Part shown: positions 32,913 through 43,790 of the stretch, piece by piece | How positions within the stretch are numbered: position 1 is the first letter of the stretch | How the letters are laid out: every line of letters starts with the position of its first letter | Assembly: GCA_023974075.1 (NCBI GenBank) | Contig: JAMFTG010000759.1 | Span: 31,691-95,690 of the forward strand | Direction of reading: 5' to 3' | Source of the DNA: Chaenocephalus aceratus | Lineage: Eukaryota; Chordata; Actinopteri; Perciformes; Channichthyidae | DNA length: 64,000 bases | The notes under the pieces: generated by a model | The model's input: only the letters and a program-made list of their open reading frames with translations | What the model was told of the DNA's origin: nothing | The model's database searches: none | Program-made: the position numbers and the translations under genes

Positions 32913-33278
32913 TTAACCCTCTGGAGTCGGTGGACGCGCCGGCGCGTCCAAGTGCGCATAATTTTACGTAATTAATCATATATTTTCGATTATAAGGAGT
33001 AGAAACATGATTCAGATATCCGCGGAATCGCTGGAAGGGTAGCTTTCCAGCAGTATCTCCTGTGAGACTGTAACCAGGGCACAACAGCCAATATGGCCGC
33101 TCAAAGCAGCTTGACTTTACACTGTGTGGGATTGGTGGATTCGTGTGTCCGTCAAGGAAATCTCAGCCGGCAGACATCATGGTCTGAAATGACCAATGGA
33201 CATCGAGAAATCACTAAGGACCTACCCACCAAGTAAAAAAAACATAAACCACGTTTCTCCCATCAGTTTACGTCAGTG

Positions 33279-33414
<136 letters not shown>

Positions 33415-33474
33415 AAATGGCTAAAACAAGTTGCCGACTTCACTCGAGATTTTTTTCGCTAGCAGCACGGAAGA

Positions 33475-33560
33475 TAGAGCCTCAGATGTTTAGAACCTGA
33501 AGTATTCGACTCTTCTGAAGAAGAACACAAAGACAACAACAAGGATCCATTTGGACATGG
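33475..33560 (+). pseudogene. piggyBac transposase 3, acidic exon 1
   Basis: Reads EPEVFDSSEEEHKDNN then DPFGH, an acidic N-terminus as in other piggyBac transposases, ending at a strong donor (GG, then GTAAGTG at 33561). Splicing to 34136 keeps the frame (Gly codon split GG/A), which supports the intron. An in-frame TAG at 33472-33474 sits upstream; a separate ATG frame from 33417 (MAKTSCRLHSRFF) might once have been the start. Confidence 0.5.
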
Positions 33561-33927
33561 GTAAGTGTAAATATTAAAGTAATAGTGTACTGGCAATGTG
33601 TGGGGAATACCGCGAAAATGAACAATAGGTTTATTGATATATATTTGTTATCGATAGTCATGAACTTTTTCTTGGGAAAAAAATAGACTCTCCATTAGCA
33701 AACGTTTACTCTGTGTTAACGTTATTTTGGTGTGTAAAAGTGAGATTACATGTGTAGATGATTAAATTAATCATTTATTCGTCCCACAACGGAGACATTT
33801 ACAGTGACATGTTTTTGCCATCGATTATTTTATCATACTGTTCTGTACAGAAGAGACTTTGTAATCAGATGTAGCCTATGTATATGTGTGTCTGTGATTT
33901 TATACTGAATGTAAAGTAACTGGAAAT

Positions 33928-33930
<3 letters not shown>

Positions 33931-33990
<60 letters not shown>
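33931..33990. repeat. (TG)n microsatellite in the intron of piggyBac element 3
   Basis: About 30 TG units between the two exons. Confidence 0.95.
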
Positions 33991-33992
<2 letters not shown>

Positions 33993-34135
33993 AGATCGAG
34001 AGAGACTCCTTTTCCAACCTCCCAAACTTTCTTTTTATGTTTCATTGTTATTTGTGCTTGAGCAACATTTTACTTGAACTTTATTTCATTGAAATTAGTT
34101 GTAATTATTGTCCTACATTTTTATTTGTTTTACAG

Positions 34136-34511
34136 AGATGTTTCACAGCTGTCTGGGCCTAGTGGCCCACAGGCGGCGTTTATCCAGCAGCCACAACATC
34201 CATCTGTGCCGGCCCCCAGGTCAAGATCTACTGTTGCTCAAGGGCCTTCACCAAAGCCATCACCACCAAGGACCAGCAGACCAGCATCACTACCGCTGCC
34301 TCCACCTCCATCTGTGGCTGCCACCAGGTCAAGATACACCTCAGCACAAAGGCTCCACCACAGCCATCACCTTCAACCCAGCCAGCAAGGAGGTCTCGTG
34401 GAGGTCTCGTATAGCACTTGTACACCCCACCTACACAGCAGCCCATGCACCATCACCCCCACCTACACAGCAGCCAGACCCACTGTCTTGGAAGACAGAC
34501 AAAGACCTTGA
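34136..34511 (+). pseudogene. piggyBac transposase 3, proline-rich exon 2
   Basis: After the acceptor TTTTACAG: DVSQLSGPSGPQAAF, then a Pro/Ser/Arg-rich linker with two related blocks (SVPAPRSRSTVAQ and SVAATRSRYTSAQ), stop at 34511. In full-length elements the catalytic domain would follow; here only AT-rich 3' sequence does. Low complexity, so identity depends on the TIRs and splice sites. Confidence 0.5.
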
Positions 34512-35774
34512 CACTGTCTTGACATTTATAATGAATAGTTGGTTGAAAGTTCTGATGTTCAATATTGTAAATAGTGAGATTTTCCAGTTTCTTATATTTA
34601 TATAAATAGTTGGTTGAAAAAAACATATTTATAATAAATTGTTGGTTGAAAAAAAAAGGTTGAATGCTCAATTTGTATTTGTACACATCACATGAACCTT
34701 GGTATGTAATATGAAGTCATTATTCAGTCCTGATGTATCTCAGTCCCTGCTGTGGTGAAAGTAGAGTGATAAACACCTGTTTTACTCAAAATTCGAATTA
34801 CATTTTTTTCATTTTAGACATGAATTACACATTTATATACAGTGTAATTCAAATATTTCACTGCTTTTGTGATCCTAAGACTTTGTTAACCAAATCTAAA
34901 ACACCAAAACATTTCGATCACATGAGTAAATTTGTGTTTTCACAAGAGTTTTGAAGATTTTTCGAAAATCGGATGTAACATTTTAAGCTTTTGAGCTACT
35001 TATCTCATCAAACAGTGCTCTAAGGTGAGTCATTTGCATATATAGCAATACCAGAGATTGTCTTGAACATTTTGATATTTAACACATGGGGTGCCATGTT
35101 AGAAGAAATACATTTAAAAGGGGATTTAAGAAAACATCAAAAATTCGAGAAAATACCCTTAGACTCCAGAGGGTTAACCTGTTAAACCCCGAGCCTGTTT
35201 TTCAGGTTTCAGGCTCGAAAATGACATTCCCAGAACAAATGACTGTAACTTCACTTCTAAAAGGTTTATATGAATAATTGTTGTTATCAAAGCAAGGTTA
35301 CATCTGTGAGTTGGATGTAGAAGTGTCAGAATCAATATAGATGTGTCTGTGTCAGAGTAAATTCAGATGGAACATCGCAAAAAACAATTAAATTCCTGTC
35401 TCCGCCTAAAGAAAACCCATTACTTATAGTGAAGACCAACCTTGAATGATGGGTTAGTAGCCTAAAAGCTTTAGGAATCCAAAGTATAACATATAATAAG
35501 TACCCTGTATCAAGATTGAGGCAAATAAAGTGACATTTGACCTTTTTAGAGAGGTTTATGTAAATAAAGTCCAGGCGGAATAAGCTTTGGGCACATTTGG
35601 GCACATTTGGTTCCATCAGTGCCATTTTACCTTTTTCAGGTACCAGACTATAAAAATCATTGTATTACATTGAATCATCACTATAGGTATTCATTCCACC
35701 CAAAAATAAAATAAAATAAATATTTAAAAAAATAAAAACATTTCTTAAAAATGTTACAAATATTTGTGAGTGTG

Positions 35775-35778
<4 letters not shown>

Positions 35779-35809
<31 letters not shown>

Positions 35810-35935
35810 GTGTAAGTGTAAGTGTAAGTGTAGCTGTGTGGGTATGTAAGTGTAGCTGTGTGGGTATGTGTAGGTGTGTATGTGTAGGTGTGTATGTGTA
35901 GGTGTGTATGTGTAAGTGTAGCTGTGTGTGTATGT
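35779..35935. repeat. (TG)n with GTGTAAGTGTA/GGTGTGTAT variant repeats
   Basis: Pure TG for about 29 bp, then degenerate TG-rich repeats (TGTAAG and TGTAGGTGTGTA units). Confidence 0.9.
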
Positions 35936-36265
35936 AACTGTACCAACGCACTATACAATAAAACTACACTGTAGGTCATTGTGTGTAAGTGTACTTGCAC
36001 AATAAAAAAAAACGGAAACATAGGTAACATTTGACTCCAACTGGGGCAGATTTATTTCAAACATTTTACCAACACACTATAGGCATGTAAAAACAAACAT
36101 TTTACCAACGTACTATACAATAAAACCACACTGTAGGTTTGTAAAAAACAACAAATATTTTACCAACACACTATACAATAAAATCACACAAGGTATATAA
36201 AAACAACAAGTTTTTTTTTTTTAAATAAACACTCGCAAAATGTTATACCTACCTGAACTTTATAC

Positions 36266-36595
36266 CTACCTGAATGTTCCAGTATTTAGGTCGTGCCACT
36301 CCCTGTAACAGTTATTTTTGACAGTGAAGCACAGAGGAACCTGGCACTTCCTACAGTACACAGGTGTCTTCACCCTCTTGAGTCCAGCATCTAGGCACCT
36401 CCTGCAGTTCTTCCTGACCTTGGTGGCATCTTCCCCATAATACTTGGGCATGCATGTGAGTGGTGGAGGAGGAGGGGGTGGTGGAGGTGCAGGGCCTTCA
36501 GCAGGGCCTTCAGCAAACTCCAACAATTCTGCAGCAAGCTGCTCCCTGAAAGTCTTCTGGGTGTGTGGCTTTGTCCTGCTGGGGTCACACCTCAT
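36266..36595 (-). pseudogene. piggyBac transposase 2, C-terminal Cys-rich exon
   Basis: After an acceptor (TTTGTTAG, exon starts 36595): DPSRTKPHTQKTFREQLAAE, a proline run, PKYYGEDATKVRKNCRRCLD, then VYCRKCQVPLCFTVKNNCY and WHDLNTGTFR. The C-x2-C pairs form the zinc-ribbon/RING-like tail of piggyBac transposases (Tnp_zf-ribbon_2 type), which binds the element ends. Stop at 36266. The catalytic core that should precede it is absent. Confidence 0.75.
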
Positions 36596-36650
36596 CTAAC
36601 AAATGTGGAAAAACAAAGAGATTAGATTAATTCACTGGCTTATACTTATA

Positions 36651-37050
36651 GGATAATATTGGACTATAAATGAATAATATTACACCAAATAAATAAGTAA
36701 ACACATGTATATTCATTCACTGGCCATTCATTTAGAAAATGTAACTCCAAAAAGACAAGTAACACTATTTAGCATTTTGGCTAATCATTCCTGTTGGCTA
36801 AGCTAACACTGTGATGCAGTTCCACCAAACACAAAAGTAATATATAAAAAGGATAATATTGGACAATAAATGAATAATATTACACCAAATAAATAAGTAA
36901 ACACATGTATATTCATTCACTGGCCATTCATTTAGAAAATGTAACTCCAAAAAGACAAGTAACACTATTTAGCATTTTGCCTAATCATTCCTGTAGCTTA
37001 TTGGCTAAGCTAGCACTCTGACGCAGTTCCACCAACCACATAATATATAA
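36651..37050. repeat. 200-bp tandem duplication filling the piggyBac 2 intron
   Basis: 36651-36850 and 36851-about 37050 are nearly identical (both start GGATAATATTGG and share CACTGGCCATTCATTTAG and AAAGACAAGTAACACT). They lie between the two exons, where the lost catalytic exons should be. Confidence 0.9.
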
Positions 37051-37069
37051 AAACAGAGAGATTACATAC

Positions 37070-37250
37070 CTTTCCCGTGGTGGAAGTTCAACATCCGAGT
37101 CACTACTGTCCGGATCCAGGTCTGGCTGGAGGAGATCTTCATCATCCGACGAAGAGTCATCTGGTATGATCATAGCTATCGTCAGCTAGCATCTCTAGCA
37201 CCTGCTCTGTGGTGAAGCTCTCCCTTCTGGCTGCGTAATGCGTAATGGGG
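37070..37250 (-). pseudogene. piggyBac transposase 2, N-terminal acidic exon
   Basis: One frame reads ARRESFTTEQVLEMLADDS, the usual start motif of fish piggyBac transposases (F-x-x-x-Q-x-L-x-x-L-x-x-D-S); a frameshift then joins IPDDSSSDDEDLLQPDLD and SDSDVELPPRE. The exon ends AAAG before GTATGT at 37069. The donor and acceptor bracket the 200-bp duplication. Confidence 0.65.
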
Positions 37251-37962
37251 CCGGAGCAGGCGTAGTTTATACTACGCAGGATCATATATTTGGAACCCAT
37301 TGGTCGATTTGGGTGATTGACACCTTTTCTGAACCGTTAGAGCCAATATAATCGAGTGACAGCTAAACACTTACGTCAAGTAGAGAGAGGTTTGCGTAAA
37401 CAGCATTAGCTCCGGACTGTGACACTTTATACCTACTCTGCTGCCATGAATGTAATGATAGATTATCAGGAACAATTCTAAAGTGACTAAGAGACATTGG
37501 ATTAACCTTAAACAGCGTTTTTATTCCCTTGAACAAGAGCTTTGATCACAAAACAGCAACGGTAAGACATAATTATTGTTATGGTTTTGAAAACCGCTGT
37601 TTTTTTTCATCTCTGTTCTGGCTGCTAGCTCAGTGAGTTTGTGTCCTACAGTGATGATACTTATAACAAAAATAATCTGTGGAGTATCAGCTTTCAGATG
37701 ATATGTAGTTTATGCAGAAAATATTAAGTTTTAAAGATAATTTTTGCTAGTTAGCACCGGAAGTAGCATCTGCCCGTTTTAGCTAAGGGCTAATGCTAAC
37801 GCTTGTTGTGAGACTTGTGTTTTGTTTCTGTAAAATGTTTTCGTATTGTCAGTTAGCTGAGATTCTTCTCCTTAATCTGGTATAACACATTAATAGGTTT
37901 TTAAATATTAAGATGCCCTGAGACACAGTGTTGTGAAAAAAAAAACGGGCTTAACAGGTTAA

Positions 37963-38766
37963 AGGTAGTTATTGGTGAGTCACAATAAACCTTTTCCTGT
38001 TGGCCATCTTTAATATATGTCCTCCTTTTGACTTTGTGTTTTATACTTTTATTTCTAAAATAATAAACCTTCTTTAGGTAAAGCAGCGACCACTCATCAG
38101 AAGGTCTGATACTGAACCAGCATGCTCTTGATGGCATTACCAACAGTGTGTGCGTGTGTTTATGAATGTGTGACTGTATAAATGCCCTCCATTAAAAACA
38201 ATATAAAATAAGAGCAGTTCACAAATGTGTATTTTTCATTTATTATTTGCTGTCACTTCACATTCAAGTTGATGTCTGATATTTTAGAGTTTAATCTGGA
38301 AATTATTAAATACAAAATCAAAAAGCAAGAGATAAAAAGTACTACAATGATACCAATTATACAAACACATTGTGGCTCTTTTTGCTCCTGTCATTACTTG
38401 AATTGACTTGTTTTCCAGCTGCAGTGTCTCTGTGATATGACGAGCGTCTTATAATTAGTTGCTAATTTAAATCCAAATAGATCTGCATCCAGGAGGTTAA
38501 TGCTTCCTGATTCCACATGAAAAAAACTGGCCCAGCTCCAAACAGGAGTGCCAGTCGAGGCACACTTCCATCCCCAAGGAAAAGCACATTAGTAATTACC
38601 TCCTGGACCATAGGGCCAGATATCTGTCCACATGTTTATGAAGTCCACAAATTGAGGTCATTTGGGGAGGGAGAAATGCTTCAAGGTGTACGCCACTTGT
38701 TAGAGGAAGGTTTAGACATGAAAATTCAGATGCAACGAGTAAATGTCCTCAATTAAATATTGTCTT
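37963..38766. other. No gene recognised
   Basis: AT-rich intergenic sequence after the right TTAA of piggyBac element 2. A small frame at 38517-38756 has no recognisable motif. Confidence 0.5.
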
Positions 38767-39600
38767 TTAAAGGTCCCATGTCATGGCCATTTCTCCTGAT
38801 CATAGTTCCATTGTTCAGGTCTACTAAAATAGATTTATACTGTGCAAATTTCCAAACTCACATTGGTTTCTCATACAGCATCTCTGTATAGTATGTGTAT
38901 TCACTGGTATTCACTCTCTGTCCTAAACGGCTTGTTGGAGCTCCTGCCTCACCCTCCCTGTGAGTCCAGTGTGCTCTGATTGGTCAGCTCGGCCACTCTG
39001 TTCTGATTAGTCAACCACCAGAGAGGCTCCGCCCATGTCTAACACAGAGCATTTTTCGGCTCTGAGCGGAACATCAGTTTTACAATGGCGTCGGTACAGC
39101 CGTATATGTTTGAACCGGAGTCCGATCCGGAAAGTGAGACAGACCAATGTGATAGACCTGATCCACCGTCCCAAACTAGACTAGAGAAGACGGTTTCACA
39201 GTGGAACGTTTTTATTTAGTATCGCTCTTACATTTCAGATGTTAGAACTGCATCATTTATCTACATCACAGTAACAAGTTTGTCCGCTAACTAACCAAAC
39301 TGTACCTACAACTGTTGTTCACTAGTGGAAACTGCGCCATGATGCCTACCGAAGTGGAAAACATATGTTGCAAATAAATTAGAAAGGTAGCCTATCTGAC
39401 AGTTACAACATTATGTAGCCAGCTAGCTGAAAACACGAACAGTAGCACACAACATTGTATGCCGAGATATACACCATAAATATTTGTCAAGTCAATAGAC
39501 TATTATATGCCCTTTTATTTTGTAATTGAATGTTTATTTTGTAAACCTTGCCATAGTTGGTTTAATTGCTAGACGTATTATGTTACAAATATCTTACCTT
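38767..39600 (+). mobile_element. TTAA-flanked (Kolobok-like) transposon relic
   Basis: Starts TTAA then AGGTCCCATGTCATGG, a terminus typical of Kolobok-type fish elements. It contains the P2X7-ballast-like frame at 39085. A matching right end was not found, so the right limit given is arbitrary. Confidence 0.45.
39085..39219 (+). pseudogene. P2X7-ballast-like protein, N-terminal 44 codons
   Basis: MASVQPYMFEPESDPESE, then SQTRLEKTVSQWNVF and a stop. The PYxFEP start, acidic stretch and Arg...SQW pattern match the beginning of fish proteins with the P2X7 intracellular (ballast) domain, which also occurs in Kolobok-type transposons. In intact members the Trp is followed by a zinc-binding Cys-x-Cys-x2-Cys; here NVFI and a TAG follow, so the zinc part is lost. 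The TATA-less GC-containing region with CCAAT-like TGATTGGTC (38976) lies upstream. Function in transposition is unknown. Confidence 0.5.
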
Positions 39601-39913
39601 CCTACAAATGTAGCACCCCAGATCAGACTCAAATGGGTGTGTCCCAGTCAAAAGCCCAGCAGATGCCAGTGGCTGGGGGTGTTGCCAAATTGCTAGAGGG
39701 CGTTGCCCAATTTCCCCATTTGTTCAATTACAGGATTTAACCATGAGATGGCGCTTCATTCACAAAATACACAAAGACAACTGGGTGTTGTAGAAACATC
39801 AATATTTTAGATCAAATAAAGTATATAGTTTGCTTTATGCAGTATATTTCTTGTAATATTGTTGGGGTGTTTTTACACAGTACAGTAGATTGAAGTAAAT
39901 CAATTTATACATT
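39601..39913. other. No gene recognised
   Basis: Mixed sequence with a GTTGCCAAATTGCTAGAGGG / GTTGCCCAATTTCCCC near-duplication at about 39690-39720. Confidence 0.45.
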
Positions 39914-40010
39914 AAGATAAGATAAGATGGACCTTTATTAATCCCGTGGGGAAATTCAGTAGTTCAAACAGCAACCGGGTGAGAGTGAAAAACAGGACAG
40001 CACAGATATA
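39914..40010 (-). mobile_element. LINE 3' end fragment, (ATCTT)n tail
   Basis: Minus strand reads ...GGATTAATAAAGGTCCATC then (TTATC)n, the 3' end type also seen at 31861-31911 and 46760-46804. Confidence 0.6.
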
Positions 40011-40326
40011 ATAATAATGAGAAACTATGAAATAAGAAATGAATACAACTAAAATGTAATTATCATATCATATATTATTATGTATTGTATTATTAAGTAA
40101 TATCATACATGAACCCCATTATAGCAGATGCCACATTGAATGGATGAACACATGTATGCATCAATAATTACAACAGAGTATTTCTAAATACAAGTTGTAA
40201 AAATACTTATATGTATTTAATATTAACCCTTTGGAGTCGACCGTCACGCCGGCGTGATCAGATCACATGACCTGTTCAAGCCGGTGCCGCATAAAAACAA
40301 CAGTCCGGACAACATTGCTGTGTGTT

Positions 40327-40755
40327 TCTGTCGAAAGTACTGGCTTGAAACTATATCCCAGTCTTTGTTTCATGCAAAAAGACCCAGTAAACACGGAGAT
40401 ACGATGATATAAAGTTAATACATTTCAAAAGTATGAAAAATGGAAGCACATATTTGAATATCTTCGCCGTATTTGATCATTTTACGAAACGGAAAATACT
40501 GGAAACTGTAGATCCTGCTCAACAGGATGTATATGTGTACTTCTGTCGAAAGTACTGGCTTGAAACTATATGCCAGTCTTTGTTTCATGCAAAAAGACCC
40601 AATAAACACGGACATACGATGATATAAAGTTAATACAGATATATTTCAGAAGTATGAATAATGGAAGCACATATTTTAATATCTTCGCCGTATTTGATCA
40701 TTTTACGAAACGGAAAATACTTGAAACTGTAGGTCCTGCTCAATAGGATGTATTT
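40327..40755. repeat. Tandem duplication of a ~215-221 bp unit
   Basis: Two copies sharing TCTGTCGAAAGTACTGGC (40327, 40542), ATGGAAGCACATATTT (40440, 40661) and TATTTGATCATTTTACG. The left copy is slightly diverged. Confidence 0.85.
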
Positions 40756-40882
40756 AGCAGGGAGGGGGTGAGGTAATCAGGTAAACGGAGTGATACGAAA
40801 CGAGACGAAAAGAGACAAAGAGGGACGGTGGGAACCGAAGAGAGACGGCGGGAAATGGAGAGAGACGAAGATATACGAAGAC

Positions 40883-40976
40883 AGGCGGCGGGAGACGAAG
40901 AGAGGCGGCGGGAGACGAAGAGAGGCGGCGGGAGACGAAGAGAGGCGGCGGGAGACGAAGAGAGGCGGCGGGAGAC
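40883..40976. repeat. 20-bp minisatellite, about 4.7 copies
   Basis: Unit AGGCGGCGGGAGACGAAGAG repeated exactly, with degenerate GAGACGAAG units upstream (40800-40880). Confidence 0.95.
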
Positions 40977-41617
40977 TGCGATTGAAGTAAAGTGGCAGAC
41001 AAACATTGAGAATTTAGATATAGTTAGATAGATTTAGAGTTTTGAAAATTCAACTATGATGAAGAGAACTCTGAAAGTGAGTCAAGCTTTAAGCTTGTTT
41101 TTTGACCTGGAGGAGGAGGAATCTGTGATGTTGCCCTCTGTGTCGTAGTTGACAGAAACCGCTTTGAAGCGTGGCACAGATAAAGACAGAAAAAACTGAT
41201 TTTTGTACATAATGTGTATATATATATATATTTGTATTATATTTATAATAACACTTTTGCCTTATCAGAATGAAATCCCATGCTACCTTAATCAAACTTT
41301 CACATTATCATAGTGACATCCCATGTATATATTTCCAGCTTTTAAATGGTTTCGTTGTGTATGTTTGTGTTACCTATATGAAAAATAATATCATTTTCAA
41401 AATCTGTTTTTACGTTTTTTTTGTGATTTTGGGTCCAAAATGTTCATATAGTAGAAGATCACTGCTCTAAACAAAGTCAAAAATCCTTCATCCATACGAA
41501 ATAAATATAATTAATTATGATGAATACGTTAAGTCTTGTTCATTGTTTTTCACTTTTATTAAATGTTTGATATTTCCGGTGGAAATGGTGGACTATCGGA
41601 CATTCAAAATGCAGCAT

Positions 41618-41860
41618 ATTTTCACTCTTACACACATATATTCTCCTTTTACATACATACATTTTCACTCTTACACACATATATTCTCCTTTTACATACA
41701 TTTTCACTCTCACACACGTATATATTCACACATTCATACATTTTGCTCTCATATTATCATATTTCAATGCACACATTCATATATTGTCACTCACACATTC
41801 ATGCATTTTGTTCTCATATTCATATAATGTAATGCTCATATTTATACATTTTGCTCTTAT
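41618..41860. repeat. Degenerate ~40-bp minisatellite (TTTTCACTCTTACACACATA)
   Basis: Repeats of a CATTTTCACTC-TACACACATATATTC motif with falling similarity to the right, ending in ATACATTTTGCTC units. Confidence 0.85.
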
Positions 41861-41920
41861 GCGAAATCTACTAAAACAAAGTATGTCATGGTGGTCAGCT
41901 GTTAAACACAAAAGTGTATC

Positions 41921-41990
41921 TTAAAGGCTGTAAATATAATAAGCCTGTTGTCAATTTTAGACACAGGCCTATTATATTTACAGCCCTTAA
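41921..41990. mobile_element. 70-bp palindromic TTAA mini-element
   Basis: TTAA at both ends (41921-41924, 41987-41990). Arms GGCTGTAAATATAATA and TATTATATTTACAGCC pair over about 23 bp with one mismatch around a 12-bp loop. It could be a minimal MITE or the remnant of an inverted-repeat deletion. Confidence 0.5.
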
Positions 41991-42262
41991 TAACATTCAT
42001 TTTCTGGACTCAATGTGTGTCTTGGCCGTTTTCTTTGTTCCAAGCAAACGAGTGCTTTTTGTTTTGAAATCACTTCCGGGAGTTTCGCGGGCCTCCCCCC
42101 CTCGCTCCACTGACCATTAGACCATTTAGTAAGGTAAAAAGCAAAAGGGCAAAAACGCCTCTCAGACGCTCTTCCGTTTAATTTTTTTAATAAAGAAAAA
42201 CAAATGGTCCGTAGATACACAGACTCATATAGCCTATGTATGTATACTGTAAGGGATGTATG

Positions 42263-42430
42263 TGCGTGAGAGGACCAGTATGAATTACGGCATAGAAATA
42301 TGCAAACAAAAACCTACAGAGTGGGGGGGGGGGGGGGGGGGGGAGAGCTGCGTGAGAGGACCAGTATGAATTACGGCATATAAATATGCAAACAAAAACC
42401 TACAGAGGGGGGGGGGGGGGGAGAGCTGTG
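42263..42430. repeat. Tandem duplication with two long G runs
   Basis: GTGAGAGGACCAGTATGAAT starts copies at 42267 and 42353; each ends in CTACAGAG plus a G run (about 18-20 and 15 bases) and GAGAGCTG. The runs could form G-quadruplexes. Confidence 0.9.
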
Positions 42431-42734
42431 GAATGTGACCCTTCCTCCACACATTCCGATGGCCAATTCGTTTTAAACAAAGAGTTCGCAACACAGGACA
42501 GCATAGGCAACATAGGGGGTGGGGGCTGGTGAACGGTCTGGTCAATGTTTGTAAACACAATCCCCAGGATGTGTCCTAATCAAACCAAAAGAGAAAATGC
42601 AGATATCATTCTCTCTCTCGACTCGCTGGTATCTCGAGCTGAGCGCTCATTGGTGTTCATACTGCTCACAGGCTGGGCTGCTGTGTATATCTAGTGTATT
42701 CATACTGTACCCCTCCTCACTGTTTATTCATCAT

Positions 42735-43264
42735 TCAACCATTTACACCTTCCTTTTTTCCCGTCAAGAGGTTGAAAAAGATTGAGTCCTATGTTTCCAA
42801 TTGGTTCCCAAATCTGAATATTGACCAGTGGCATAAGATCAGGAGCCGGGTAAATGAGAGACTGAGGAGCCCCCGAAAAACAGATCCCGAAATAGCTCGT
42901 CCTGGTTTCCGCAGCAGATAGGCCGACAGTATGGTGTCTGTTATGTCAGTTATTTTAAATAAAACGTGGAAAACTGAACTTGAAAATTGTTTCCTCTTTT
43001 TATTTTATTTATCATTTTCGGGACGGGGAGACGTGGGGAGATGTGTGTGATTAAAAATTAATTTGCAGAAATGTAAAGTGATCTAACTAAGTTCTATTCA
43101 TATTCTTGACGGGAAGAGCCGTGTAAATGGGTGGCCATATATGCATTTGAAAAGCAATATAAATCACACAGTTATTATACAATAGGCTATAAAAGCACCA
43201 TCGATAACCATTACCTTTATCCAATTCAAACTTTGGACGGGAAAAAAGGAAGGTGTACATGGTT
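42735..43264. repeat. 22-30 bp inverted repeat, 470 bp apart
   Basis: TACACCTTCCTTTTTTCCCG at 42744 and its complement ending at 43257 are identical over 22 bp and similar over about 30. The interval holds a 50-codon frame (42770-42921, KIESYVSNWFPNLNIDQWHK) that I do not recognise. It may be a small DNA transposon. Confidence 0.45.
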
Positions 43265-43350
43265 GGGCTGTACTGTAGGCCTACTGTATACATACAAAGG
43301 CCATTCAAGCTAGAGTTCTTCTGGAAATGTTCACATCAGGCCAGAGTCCT

Positions 43351-43790
43351 GCATCGGGTGACCCGCAAAAAAGGTGATTCGCGGGTGGTATTTTTTCAAA
43401 CGCTTTTTTCCGGGTTCGGTTCTGGGTAAATCAAAGATGATGCGGGTCGGGTCGCGGGTATTGCATAATAAATATATTAAAATAATAATAATTTAGTTTA
43501 ATGTTTAAATCCTCAGACTTCTCCCCCGCGGGACCGTGCATAATCATAACCTCTGCAGCGCATCAATCTGCTGCTGTGCGCGCCACATTCGAAATGGCTG
43601 AGGTGAAAGCTAGTGGAGAATACAGCATTTTCAATAACACTTCCTCAAGAGCGAAATCCAACGTCTGGGAGGCTTTTGGTGTCATAGATGGAGAAAATAA
43701 CCAACATCCCACGCTTTTTGAGACAAATATGCAACTGCATGTATTAATAATTGCACGTTTTCACTACTCATGTTATTGCACATATTGCAG
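43351..43790 (+). mobile_element. hAT transposon fragment with BED-type exon
   Basis: Starts CAGAGTCCTGCATCGGGT followed by (G)CGGGT repeats, a terminus found in fish hAT elements. A frame at 43594-43716 reads MAEVKASGEYSI, SSRAKSNVWEAFGVIDGENNQ, resembling the start of a ZBED-type hAT transposase (BED finger: x-VW-x-F). It ends before the zinc cysteines. Cut on the right by a dispersed repeat. Confidence 0.5.

Larger units (their letters stand above)
35178..37958 (-). mobile_element. piggyBac-type element 2, 2.78 kb, internally deleted
   Basis: Termini CCTGTTAAACCCC at 35178 and CGGGCTTAACAGG ending 37958 (13-bp TIR, 2 mismatches), beside TTAA at 35174-35177 (shared with element 3) and 37959-37962. 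Transcribed on the minus strand: N-terminal acidic exon near 37070-37250, an intron, and a Cys-rich C-terminal exon at 36266-36595. Same family as element 1. Confidence 0.8.
40227..41470 (+). mobile_element. piggyBac-like element 4, left end only
   Basis: TTAA (40223-40226) then CCCTTTGGAGTC, one base different from the TIR of element 3, followed by the 14-bp palindrome TCACGCCGGCGTGA (40244-40257) in the same position as the palindrome of element 3. No right end or transposase block found; a weak acidic string (YDEENSESESSFK at about 41055-41095) may be the transposase N-terminus. Confidence 0.55.

Noticed and set aside
40883..40976. CRISPR-like repeat array
   Set aside because: Units are contiguous 20-mers without spacers, in a vertebrate genome.
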